In this document: positions 1 to 10,553 of the stretch, piece after piece
How the letters are laid out: each line of letters begins with the position of its first letter
Numbering within the stretch: position 1 is the first letter of the stretch
Assembly: GCA_009778715.1 (NCBI GenBank)
Contig: WRFR01000013.1
Location: 1-42,888 of the forward strand
Reading direction: 5' to 3'
DNA length: 42,888 nt
Source: Coriobacteriia bacterium
Lineage (GTDB): Bacteria; Actinomycetota; Coriobacteriia; WRKU01; WQUG01
Made by a program: the position numbers and the translations under genes
Notes under the pieces: generated by a model
The model's database searches: none
Seen by the model: only the letters and a program-made list of their open reading frames with translations
What the model was told of the DNA's origin: nothing

Positions 1-111
1 ACGGTGGGGCAAAAAAGGGGAGAGGGAAAAAAAAAAAAAAAAAAAAAAGGGGGGAAGGGGGGGGGGGGGGAAAGGTAAAAAAAAAAAAAAAGGGGGGGGG
101 GGGGGGGGGGG
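1..111. other. Low-complexity A/G homopolymer stretch, probable assembly artefact
   Basis: The first ~111 bases are almost only runs of A and G (A-runs of 15-18, G-runs over 10), then ordinary sequence begins. No biological element I know looks like this. A contig end or sequencing artefact (poly-G is typical of two-colour chemistry) is the simplest reading. Confidence 0.7.
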
Positions 112-375
112 CGATTCCAGCACATTTAGCGCTAGGTGAAAGAGATTGCTGGCTGGTGTGTGTGCTCATGAAATCCTTCTTCCTCAAAAGAGTTCACAAG
201 GCGGATACAGATATTCGTCGTTGTGTTTTCTCACTGAAATTTATTATCCGCGCAGGTCATAGGGATTGCAATAGGGATTTTGAAGAAATTTTTGAAAAAT
301 AACCTCATTATCGCGAGATTAAGTATCAGTATAGAGATTATTATTATAATAGATAGATTTTAATCATTTTACAGC
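112..375. other. AT-rich non-coding stretch downstream of the division gene
   Basis: About 260 bases with no supportable gene. The stretch becomes very AT-rich toward 300-370. It follows the last gene of the mfd-to-divIC run in transcription order, so a terminator would be expected, but I see no convincing GC hairpin followed by a T-run. Confidence 0.4.
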
Positions 376-897
376 TTACTCAGGGCCGAAGAGGCGGTCG
401 AGAAAGCTCGTCCAGGTGCCGAATGGCTTTTTGACCGCCGAGATGTTTTCCAGCGCTGTGACCCGTGAAACCTCGTCTGAAGCAATCGGCTTGCCATCGC
501 GTGTCACGATGACTACATGGTCGCCTTTCTCCACCAGGTTCAACTCACGGCGCGCATACTCCTCTACGCCCGCGGTGGTCTCCAGGCTTTTGACTTCTTC
601 CTGAAGCTGAGCGTTGTACTTATTGACTGCTGCAAGCTGGGCGCCCAGGATTCGCTCGTTGCGCGCCTCATGATAGGCGACCTTCATCGACGGGTAATAC
701 CAGAAACCGATGATCGCCGCCAACAGGATGAGCGCCACCGGAACAATAACATACCAGCGACCAAAGAACCTGGGCTTGCGCTTGGGAGCTTTGCCGCCTC
801 TACGCGACGCGGGCGCGGCTTTCGCAGCTTTCCTGGCCGGTGCTCCACTGCCGCTGCGCTCGACACGCGAGGATCGTTGCCGAGGCGTCTCGCCCAT
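376..897 (-). CDS. divIC: DivIC/FtsB-family septum formation protein
   Basis: This is a predicted bitopic cell-division protein of the septum formation initiator (DivIC/FtsB) family, which acts with FtsL and FtsQ/DivIB at the divisome. The 173-residue product has a basic, Ala/Arg-rich cytoplasmic N-terminus (~1-45), one membrane segment (around FFGRWYVIVPVALILLAAI) and then a coiled-coil stretch (ARNERILGAQLAAVNKYNAQLQ). The family hallmark follows: a short motif EYARRELNLVEKGDHVV, close to the usual ARExLgmVkpGE. I chose the ATG at 897 because GAGGAG sits five bases before it; the GTG at 903 overlaps that ribosome site. The upstream gene stops at 900, so the two abut and are probably translationally coupled. 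The position downstream of eno is common for divIC in actinobacteria. The family is clear; divIC versus ftsB naming is arbitrary. Confidence 0.85.
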   Translation of the reverse strand: MGETPRQRSSRVERSGSGAPARKAAKAAPASRRGGKAPKRKPRFFGRWYVIVPVALILLAAIIGFWYYPSMKVAYHEARNERILGAQLAAVNKYNAQLQEEVKSLETTAGVEEYARRELNLVEKGDHVVIVTRDGKPIASDEVSRVTALENISAVKKPFGTWTSFLDRLFGPE

Positions 898-899
898 CG

Positions 900-1871
900 T
901 CACTCCTCGTGTTCGACACGCGGGATAAGCATCAGCTGAATGCCCTCGTCGACCCGCCTGACCGTGACCTCGTCACGCGCGATACGATGAGTCGCCGTCC
1001 GCAGGTTGCCATACAAGCGTGGCAGCCCGGCGGCGTCGGTGGTGATCAGTACGGCGCGGTCCCCTCCCGCTACAAAATAACGCAGGAGGCGGGTAGCGGC
1101 GCCCCTCGGCACCGGGTAGGGCACGTGTATCGTGCGCGCAGCCAGGGCCCAGGCTTCCGCGGCACGGATCGGCCTGAGCTCGGTCCGGCGCTCGACATGG
1201 ATCAACACTGCGCGGCGGATCATATCGATGTCCTGAGGAAGATAGGGGCACTTCAACGAGCTCTCGAAGTCAGTGGCCGCCTCTTTGTTGTGTTCGGCCG
1301 CCGACCGTGAAAGCAAGTCTGTTGGTTCGGTATGCTCGGTCAAAAATCGCGTGACGATCTCGAAGCCTTCAAGCGCCGCGCCACGGGTCAGATACGCCCA
1401 GTCAAGAGAGCCGTCATCAGGCATGATCACAAGCGTGCTCTTTTTTACCAGGGGGACAAGCTCGACTAACAGCGCTAAAAGCCCGATGCCCCGGCGCGCG
1501 GGGAAACTGATGATCGCCAGGTCAAAAGGCGTCTCACGCTTGGGAAGATCTTCAATGAAGCCCTCGACAACGCACAGGTGCTCATCGTCGATCGGGCGCA
1601 GGAACTTCTCGACGAAGACCGACGAAGGCTCCAGCGCCGTCACTTCTGCGCCACGCGCCAGAAGCAGGCGGGTGAGGATGCCGGTTGCCGCATCGACTTC
1701 CAATACGCTCTGCCCTGGCTTGATCTCGCTGAGGATCCGCTCCGCAAGTTCCTTAAACATCCGGCGAGCCCCAAAGTTCACACCCTCATGGGTCGCGGCG
1801 CGATCACGGCGCAACATCAGGGAATCCAAAGTTGTCCCAAAGCGAGAATCAGGAAGCTGGGCAGAAGGCAT
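900..1871 (-). CDS. Protein with degenerate class I methyltransferase domain
   Basis: A 323-residue protein whose N-terminal half resembles a class I SAM-dependent methyltransferase. Motif I reads VLEVDAATGILTRLL followed by VTALEPS, the place of the usual VLDxGxGxG and acidic strand-2 end. The glycine-rich loop is degraded (DAATG), so SAM binding or catalysis is doubtful. A later stretch FDLAIISFPARRGIGLL matches the strand-4 region. The C-terminal ~130 residues, after CPYLPQDIDMIRRAVLIHVE, match nothing I recognise. It starts at ATG 1871, two bases after the eno stop, and its stop overlaps the divIC ribosome site, so it is part of an operon. An actual substrate cannot be proposed. It could be a true but divergent methyltransferase or a non-catalytic derivative. 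Confidence 0.6.
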   Translation of the reverse strand: MPSAQLPDSRFGTTLDSLMLRRDRAATHEGVNFGARRMFKELAERILSEIKPGQSVLEVDAATGILTRLLLARGAEVTALEPSSVFVEKFLRPIDDEHLCVVEGFIEDLPKRETPFDLAIISFPARRGIGLLALLVELVPLVKKSTLVIMPDDGSLDWAYLTRGAALEGFEIVTRFLTEHTEPTDLLSRSAAEHNKEAATDFESSLKCPYLPQDIDMIRRAVLIHVERRTELRPIRAAEAWALAARTIHVPYPVPRGAATRLLRYFVAGGDRAVLITTDAAGLPRLYGNLRTATHRIARDEVTVRRVDEGIQLMLIPRVEHEE

Positions 1872-1873
1872 CG

Positions 1874-4611
<2,738 letters not shown>

Positions 4612-4695
4612 GCAGGAGCTCCTTGTCTTTCTTATTTCTCTAAACGGCCGCGTCATCTGTCACTGATTTCACGAAACCAGAAATGTAACTATCCG

Positions 4696-7600
4696 TTACT
4701 GATCAGACTGAAATACTATAGCATCCACAAGTGTGGCCGCCGCGTCTGCCACATTCTTTCCATAAGGCAGCCGCGCGCTCAAAACGCGCAAACGCTCCTC
4801 ATACGTCACACTCAGCACAGCAAGCTCATCGCGCAGTTCTGCCGAAGGAGCAAACCCTTTCATCTTCAGTTCGGCTCCCATCGACGCGCCAGTAGCAGGC
4901 GTTACCGTGATACCGGTCACTCCCAGAGCCGCGCAGCCCAGGCGAATACGCGCCAGCGTGACAAGGTTATGCGCTGGTTCCGGGAGCGCGCCATGTTCGG
5001 CAATAAGCTTCTCGGCGAGCGCGTCAAGACGGTCGCGGTCGTGCGCGGCAGCGACGCGGCGGTACCAGAGAACGCGCGCGCCCAATGCGGGCAGATACTC
5101 CTCGGGCAGAAACGCTGGCACGCCGATCTCGACGCGGATGTCCGGGAAGGCAACGTCGCCTGCGGCCGACCCAAAGCCCGGGGAGCCAAGCCTCTCGCTC
5201 TCCTGCTCTTCGTCGGCCAGCGCGTCAGTGAGCATTGTGGCGAACAGGTCAAAGCCCACGGCGGAGAGCTGCCCGCTCTGTTCGGCGCCCACGAGGCTGC
5301 CTGCGCCGCGGATCTCAAGGTCACGCATCGCAATCTTGATGCCGCTGCCCAGCTCGTCGTGTTCGGCGATGGCCTGCAGGCGCTCGACTGCCTGGGTGGT
5401 CAAGGCGCCGTCACTCGGATAGAGAAAGTAGGCATAGGCATGGATATGGCTGCGCCCCACGCGGCCCTTCAGTTGGTAGAGCTGCGAGAGGCCCAGGCGC
5501 TGCGAATCCTCGATGATAAGTGTGTTGGTATGCGGGTTGTCGATGCCGGATTCGACGATGGTCGTTGAAAGCAGGACGTCGATCTGTCCAGCCGCAAAGC
5601 TCTCTGTGACCTGCTCGAGCTCGGCATTGGTCATCTGCCCATGCGCCACGCCGATACGGGCCTCCGGCACGAGCTCGGTAGCCCGGCGCAGCGCGTCGTC
5701 GATGTTTTTGACCCGGTTGCTGATGTAATAGACCTGGCCACCGCGCTGGATTTCGTAGCGGATCGCGTGGGCGATGATGTCGCCTGAGGCCGCCTGGACC
5801 TGGACCTTGATGGGATAACGATTGGCAGGCGCCGTGTTGATGAGGCTCATATCACGCACGCCGGAAAGCGACATCTGGAGCGTGCGCGGGATCGGCGTGG
5901 CAGACATCGCCAGCACGTCGATCTGCTCGCGGAAGTTCTTGAGCTGCTCTTTGTGCTGCACGCCAAAACGCTGTTCCTCATCGATGATGAGGAGCCCCAG
6001 ATCGCGGGGCTCAACGTCTTGCGACAGGAGGCGGTGGGTGCCGATCAGCACATCGACGCTACCTTCTTTAAAACCCTGGAGAGCGTGGCGGATCTCTGCC
6101 GTGGACCGAAAACGTGAAAGGACCTCGACCGCCACGTTGAAGCCCTCGAAGCGCTCAGAAAAACTCGTAAAGTGCTGCTGGGCCAGAATCGTCGTCGGAC
6201 AGAGCACCATGACCTGCTTGTGGTCGGCGATGGCCTTAAACGTCGCGCGGATCGCGACCTCCGTCTTGCCGTAGCCAACATCGCCAATGATGAGCCGGTC
6301 CATCGGGCGCGGTGACTCCATATCAGCCTTGACGTCAGCGATCGCCGCCAACTGGTCGGCCGTCTCCTCATACGTGAAGCGACCCTCCATCTCGTGCTGT
6401 TGCAGAGTATCGGGGCTAAACGCATAGCCCGTGATATGGCTGCGGCGCGCATAGAGGTTCGTAAGGTCAAACGCCATCTGGCGCGCGCTGGCCCGAGCCT
6501 TCTCCATCGCATGTATCCACGACTTGCCCCCCAGCCGCGTCACCTTGGGCGCGCTGCCATCTGCACCCACGTACTTGCTGATCTTATCGATCTGGTCGAC
6601 CGGGGTAAAAAGCGTGTCGCCTCCCGAATACTGCAGGTGCAGGTAGTCGCGCGTCACCCCATCGACGGTGCGGCGCGTGAGCTCCGTGAAAAGCGCGATG
6701 CCATAGTTCTCGTGCACCACGTAGTCACCCGGCGCAAACGGAAAAGTGAGTAAGGTCTTGTCAGCGCTGCCCTGGCGTGAAGCGGCGCGCGAGCGGCGCG
6801 CGGCCTCGCCAAAGAGTTCGACGGTAGTCAGTATCGCCAGGCGGGCCTCCTCAATAATGCAACCGCCTGGCAGGTCAGCGTCAAACAGGCAGATGACCCC
6901 CGCGTCAAAGTCGTCAGGCCCGCCGACTGTCATACCCGCAGAGACCAGCAAGTCAGTCACGTGGTCACGATGGCGCAGTGATGGCAGCGCGAGCGCTATG
7001 TAATAGTGCTCGTTGGCCAGCTGGCAGATGAAGGAAACCAGCTGCTCATCACGCCGCAGCTGGGGCACGGTCCGCGCAGCCAGGCGCTCGTCAACCGGAG
7101 CGCCACCAGCCAGCGTCAGGATCTGAAGGCAAGCGCACGGGCCGAAGTCGAGGCGTGCTGGCGCGATGAACAATCCCCGGAGAAAACCTGGGTCCGACTC
7201 CAGCTGCTGGTTGCGCCGCACCGCGTTGTCGAAGACCGCTTTCGGTTCAACGAGGATCATGCGGACCTCATCATCAACCCAGGCAGACAGGGGCTGCGCG
7301 TCAGGGTACAGCAGAGGCAAGTAGCGCCCGACGCCCGCAAAGCGGATGCCATGCGCCAGTTGGTCGGCATGACGCGCGACCTGCGGCTGAGTCGTTGCAA
7401 GGGGCCTCAGCGCCTCGGCCGCCGCGCGTCCCTCAGCTTTGCTCAAGGCAAAATCGCTGACCGGATAGATATCTACGAAGTCGAGCGGGCTGATAAGCTG
7501 CCCAGAGCCGGGCACATAGGTCCGGACAGACTCGACCTCCTCATCAAAGAAATCGATACGGACCGGGCGCGCTGGCAAGGGCTGGTAAAGAGAAAGGGTA

Positions 7601-8154
7601 TCGCCTTGCCAGGCGAAGCTGCCCTCAACATCGGCGCGTGCCTGGCGCACATAGCCGATTTGGACCAGGCGTTCGGCGACACGGGCAAAGTCGACCACCT
7701 GTCCCGGCGCAAAGCGGAGCGGGGCAAACTGCCGCAGTCGCCGCGGGGCCAGAAGCCGCAGGCAGGCGGCGGCGCAGGTCACTACGATGACCGGCTCATG
7801 CGTGTCAAGCGCGGTCAGCGCCCGGGCACGTGCCAGAAGCTCAGCAGGGGACGGTTCATGGTCTTGCCAGGGCAGGTCGCTGCGCTCCTCAAAGGCCAAC
7901 ACCCGCTCGGGACCGACCATCGTCGCAAGCGCGCGCGCGCAGCGCTGCGCCTCCGGAGCAGTCGGCTCGACCACAAGCGTACAAGCAGGTTCTTGCAAGA
8001 ACTGGGCGGCGATGAAATAGTCACGGGCAAAGCTCGGCAGGGCAAGGGTCACGTCATTTCCGGCATGCAGAGACGCAACAATCCCGGCAAAAGCAGGGGT
8101 TGTCGTTATCGGATGGGTAATGCGACCTGCAGCATACGCCTGCGAAGTACTCAT
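4696..8154 (-). CDS. mfd: Transcription-repair coupling factor Mfd
   Basis: Mfd displaces RNA polymerase stalled at DNA lesions and recruits UvrA. The 1152-residue length is typical. Domains in order are the N-terminal UvrB-like module, the RNA-polymerase interaction (CarD-like) domain with GDYVVHENYGIALF, and RecG-like helicase motor domains with Walker A GDVGYGKTE and the DEEQ box in LLIIDEEQRFGVQHKEQ. Motif III (AMSATPIPRTLQMSL), motif V/VI (STTIVESGIDNPHTNTLII, QLKGRVGRS) and the C-terminal TRCF domain follow. I place the start at ATG 8154. No ribosome site precedes it, but an extended -10 box does, consistent with a leaderless mRNA. A TTG at 8178 is an alternative start. The gene heads the run mfd, foldase, eno, methyltransferase-like, divIC. 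Confidence 0.97.
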   Translation of the reverse strand: MSTSQAYAAGRITHPITTTPAFAGIVASLHAGNDVTLALPSFARDYFIAAQFLQEPACTLVVEPTAPEAQRCARALATMVGPERVLAFEERSDLPWQDHEPSPAELLARARALTALDTHEPVIVVTCAAACLRLLAPRRLRQFAPLRFAPGQVVDFARVAERLVQIGYVRQARADVEGSFAWQGDTLSLYQPLPARPVRIDFFDEEVESVRTYVPGSGQLISPLDFVDIYPVSDFALSKAEGRAAAEALRPLATTQPQVARHADQLAHGIRFAGVGRYLPLLYPDAQPLSAWVDDEVRMILVEPKAVFDNAVRRNQQLESDPGFLRGLFIAPARLDFGPCACLQILTLAGGAPVDERLAARTVPQLRRDEQLVSFICQLANEHYYIALALPSLRHRDHVTDLLVSAGMTVGGPDDFDAGVICLFDADLPGGCIIEEARLAILTTVELFGEAARRSRAASRQGSADKTLLTFPFAPGDYVVHENYGIALFTELTRRTVDGVTRDYLHLQYSGGDTLFTPVDQIDKISKYVGADGSAPKVTRLGGKSWIHAMEKARASARQMAFDLTNLYARRSHITGYAFSPDTLQQHEMEGRFTYEETADQLAAIADVKADMESPRPMDRLIIGDVGYGKTEVAIRATFKAIADHKQVMVLCPTTILAQQHFTSFSERFEGFNVAVEVLSRFRSTAEIRHALQGFKEGSVDVLIGTHRLLSQDVEPRDLGLLIIDEEQRFGVQHKEQLKNFREQIDVLAMSATPIPRTLQMSLSGVRDMSLINTAPANRYPIKVQVQAASGDIIAHAIRYEIQRGGQVYYISNRVKNIDDALRRATELVPEARIGVAHGQMTNAELEQVTESFAAGQIDVLLSTTIVESGIDNPHTNTLIIEDSQRLGLSQLYQLKGRVGRSHIHAYAYFLYPSDGALTTQAVERLQAIAEHDELGSGIKIAMRDLEIRGAGSLVGAEQSGQLSAVGFDLFATMLTDALADEEQESERLGSPGFGSAAGDVAFPDIRVEIGVPAFLPEEYLPALGARVLWYRRVAAAHDRDRLDALAEKLIAEHGALPEPAHNLVTLARIRLGCAALGVTGITVTPATGASMGAELKMKGFAPSAELRDELAVLSVTYEERLRVLSARLPYGKNVADAAATLVDAIVFQSDQ

Positions 8155-8160
8155 GGGGCT

Positions 8161-8169
8161 ATTGTAACA
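8161..8169 (-). promoter_or_regulatory. Extended -10 promoter of mfd, predicts leaderless mRNA
   Basis: On the minus strand TGTTACAAT (extended -10, TGn then TACAAT) ends six bases before ATG 8154. Transcription would start at or next to the A of the start codon. There is no purine-rich ribosome site and no good -35, as is usual for extended -10 promoters. Confidence 0.45.
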
Positions 8170-8240
8170 TCGTGACAAATCTCACCACAGCATGCCGCAT
8201 CAAAAATGCCCGTGAAATATAACCGGTAGTATTTGAGAGA

Positions 8241-8277
8241 GACAGGGCAGCTTACTGAGGGGAGAAGCTGCCCTGTC
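8241..8277. repeat. Perfect 13-bp inverted repeat between mfd and the pilus locus
   Basis: GACAGGGCAGCTT (8241-8253) pairs with AAGCTGCCCTGTC (8265-8277) across an 11-base loop. There is no T-run on either side. It could be a backup terminator for the pilus operon or an operator upstream of mfd. Confidence 0.6.
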
Positions 8278-8321
8278 CGGGTGGCCATGCTAGGGAAGCT
8301 GAGAAAAAAGTGCCACCCATT

Positions 8322-8355
8322 AAAAAAGGCTGACCTTATCAAAAGGTCAGCCTTT
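8322..8355 (-). terminator. Rho-independent terminator of the pilus operon
   Basis: AAAGGCTGACCTT (8325-8337) and AAGGTCAGCCTTT (8343-8355) form a perfect 13-bp stem with a 5-base loop. Read on the minus strand the stem runs into a T-run (the A-run at 8322-8327). It lies about 100 bases past the last pilus gene and so separates that operon from mfd. Confidence 0.85.
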
Positions 8356-8362
8356 GTAAAGA

Positions 8363-8438
8363 AGAGCACGGAAACGGCACGGAAATTGAGGTTTTTGCAA
8401 AAGAAGGATGTGGGGCTCCCGTACCGTTTCCGCGCTCT
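8363..8438. repeat. Imperfect 15-bp inverted repeat just past the last pilin gene
   Basis: AGAGCACGGAAACGG (8363-8377) and CCGTTTCCGCGCTCT (8424-8438) pair in 14 of 15 positions across 46 bases. It lies between the LPKTG pilin stop and the terminator, so it would be in the operon's 3' untranslated RNA. Confidence 0.5.
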
Positions 8439-8455
8439 CTTGATAAGTGTATGCC

Positions 8456-9514
8456 TTAGGCTCTGCTCCTTTTAGCGCGTCGGCCAAGAAGCAGGAACAT
8501 TCCGATCACGAAGAGCGCCAACGCAAGAAAGCCCATATAAGGCAAAAGCCTCAGCAAGTCCCCGGTCTTTGGCAGAATGCCGCCGACGATCGGAATAGTA
8601 CCAAGCGCAGAATAGTGATTAGTAAACGTACAGACCTCGGTCCGCTTCCCCGTGTTATCGGTGACAGCGCGCTCCACCACTAATTGACCGTCTTGCGCTT
8701 TGACTGTGTCAGTGATCGTGTATATGACCATGTCATAGGTATAACCTTTTATACCGGTATCCACCTCCGATATGGCGTAACTATACACGCCTTCTTTTGT
8801 ATAGCTCCACACGCCGAATTCTTTTTCTCCAGAGCCAATGATCGTGAGCATTTTCACGCCGTCAACGCTTCCCGCCGGCATCGGGCTTGAAGGGTCCTTT
8901 GCCTTAAGCTGGAACGTAAACATACTCGCATGGGGAGGATTACCTTTGACGATCTTTTGTACCGGAGGGTCGACCATAATGGCCGGATCACTTGCGCGCG
9001 CGCTATAGCTCTGAATAAATCGTATATCTGAGGTCTTGTTCCCGTCGCTTAAAGTGACAACAGCATAGATGCGTAAGTCGCTCGTGACATACATCTCAAT
9101 AGTATAGACCTGGGTATCAGCAATAAAGCCTGGCTCTGTGGCAGGGTCGCAGTAAAGCTCATAGGTATAGATCCCCGGCCTGACAAAGTTGATCGGAGCG
9201 ATCGAAGTTTGCGCGTTGCCCGTCATGGTAAAGGCATAGCCGTCAGCGCTACTGCCTTCAGGCAGGGGCGCTGCGGGGCTTTGCGCCGTCAGGTGGTAAG
9301 TGAAGGTCGCTTCAGGAGGCGTGGCCGAACCATCGCCGCGTAAGGCCTGGTTGATCTCCAGAGGGATCTGGACAGGCTCAGCAGCAGCTTGCGCGTACGG
9401 CGCCAGTAAGACGCTGGCCAGGCAAAACAGTGCCAAAGCAAGCATGAATGGCGAAAATCGGCGCACCTGTTGCCCTCTCTGTATGGTGTCGATCTTGAAG
9501 CTAGTCGTGTTCAT
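8456..9514 (-). CDS. LPKTG-anchored pilin with two FctA-like isopeptide domains
   Basis: A 352-residue surface protein with a signal peptide (hydrophobic LALALFCLASVLLAP, cut near AQA-AAEP), two repeated FctA/Spy0128-like domains (~47-185 and ~195-305) and a canonical cell-wall sorting signal. That signal is LPKTG at 314-318, then a hydrophobic stretch and the tail RRAKRSRA. The second domain keeps the Lys (VQKIVKG), Glu (AISEVD) and Asn (FTNHYS) expected of a Lys-Asn intramolecular isopeptide bond. Because it has the standard LPXTG signal and is the last pilus gene, it is best read as the minor or basal pilin that links the fibre to the wall. The housekeeping sortase that would anchor it is not in the window. 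Its ATG lies two bases after the sortase stop, so the genes are coupled. Confidence 0.85.
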   Translation of the reverse strand: MNTTSFKIDTIQRGQQVRRFSPFMLALALFCLASVLLAPYAQAAAEPVQIPLEINQALRGDGSATPPEATFTYHLTAQSPAAPLPEGSSADGYAFTMTGNAQTSIAPINFVRPGIYTYELYCDPATEPGFIADTQVYTIEMYVTSDLRIYAVVTLSDGNKTSDIRFIQSYSARASDPAIMVDPPVQKIVKGNPPHASMFTFQLKAKDPSSPMPAGSVDGVKMLTIIGSGEKEFGVWSYTKEGVYSYAISEVDTGIKGYTYDMVIYTITDTVKAQDGQLVVERAVTDNTGKRTEVCTFTNHYSALGTIPIVGGILPKTGDLLRLLPYMGFLALALFVIGMFLLLGRRAKRSRA

Positions 9515-9516
9515 GC

Positions 9517-10500
9517 TTACTTATCTCCCTCATCGAGTATCAGGTTTTGTTCTTTTTCTGGTCCGGCGTCCTTGTGTTTTTTCTTGCTTCTCCTGTAAAG
9601 GAGGATCAGCAGCAAGAGCACCAGCAAACAGGGCGGCGTGATCACCAGGATCCGATCCCAGAAAGACAGATGTGCCCACAGGTTAGAAATCCTATCTACA
9701 AAATTCCCCGAGTTGTTGCGTGCCTCTTCTGCCGCAAACGGATCCGCCGGGACCTGGTCAGTGATTCTTCCGACCAGGATGTCACGTCCATTGGTTGAGG
9801 TCGGCGAGCATGTGGAGAGCAGTACTAGATGGTCATCTGCCGTTACGGTCACTCCGCTCCGCAGGTTGCTCGCCCGGCCCTCTAACAGATCAAGGTAGGC
9901 CTGGCGCCCGGCGGCATTGGTAAACTTTGTATGATACACCGTCGTATCATAAGCGTCCGCGTGCAAAAAGGCGAAGAACTCCAGGCCGTGTAAGACGCCA
10001 TCATAGTACAGCGTCCCGTAGCGGCGCGCCTCAAAATATTCTTTACCACTAAACCGGCCGATTTCTCCGAACATGGTGTTTTTGTCCATATGGTGCCCGT
10101 AGATGATCGAGGAAAAGTCGCTGAAATCCTTCGCGTTTTCCCGATCCAAAAAAAGGCTGCCTGACAAAGAGTACTGGCCTGAGGCGTCAGTATTGAGGTA
10201 CTTGAGGTTATCTTTTGCCTGTACGACCGGATAGTCGATGTGAGTTCCGTAAACAGTCAGCCAGGCAAAGACTTCCGGGTTGATTTTTTGCAGATCAGCA
10301 AAGGAAAGCCCTTCATTCTCTAGTGTGGGCTTGTACTTCGCGTAGTGTTGCGTGTCGGCCGCAGCATAGACCTGAGCAGCATCCCACTGAGCGTAGCCGC
10401 CAAAGGCAAGCATAAGCAGAATGGCACATACCACGAAGAGGTTGACCGTGCTGTTAAGCGACGATACCACCTTTCTGCCTATGTTGGTTGCTACGCTCAT
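9517..10500 (-). CDS. Class B sortase, probable pilus polymerase
   Basis: Cysteine transpeptidase that joins pilin subunits or attaches them to the wall. The 327-residue product has an N-terminal membrane segment (~20-35), the sortase barrel with catalytic His in SIIYGHHM (H136), the TLxTC-type motif LLSTCSP (C231) and Arg in NGRDILVGRI (R239). It ends with a second membrane segment and a charged tail (RRSKKKHK). The alpha-helical insert before the Cys strand and the YGHHM box mark class B rather than class C. Class B sortases polymerise FctA pili in some streptococcal FCT loci (SrtC2), which fits its place between an FctA-like major pilin and an LPKTG pilin. No lid motif of class C pilus sortases is seen. 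The ribosome site GAAAGG precedes ATG 10500. Confidence 0.93.
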   Translation of the reverse strand: MSVATNIGRKVVSSLNSTVNLFVVCAILLMLAFGGYAQWDAAQVYAAADTQHYAKYKPTLENEGLSFADLQKINPEVFAWLTVYGTHIDYPVVQAKDNLKYLNTDASGQYSLSGSLFLDRENAKDFSDFSSIIYGHHMDKNTMFGEIGRFSGKEYFEARRYGTLYYDGVLHGLEFFAFLHADAYDTTVYHTKFTNAAGRQAYLDLLEGRASNLRSGVTVTADDHLVLLSTCSPTSTNGRDILVGRITDQVPADPFAAEEARNNSGNFVDRISNLWAHLSFWDRILVITPPCLLVLLLLILLYRRSKKKHKDAGPEKEQNLILDEGDK

Positions 10501-10553
10501 GTGGGCCTTTCAGTAACTCAGATCAAAACATTTCGACTTAGCACAAGTCTTGC

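Noticed and set aside
7006..8175. Long open frame on the plus strand opposite mfd
   Set aside because: It mirrors the mfd coding frame and its product is Arg/Gln-rich low-quality sequence with no domain.
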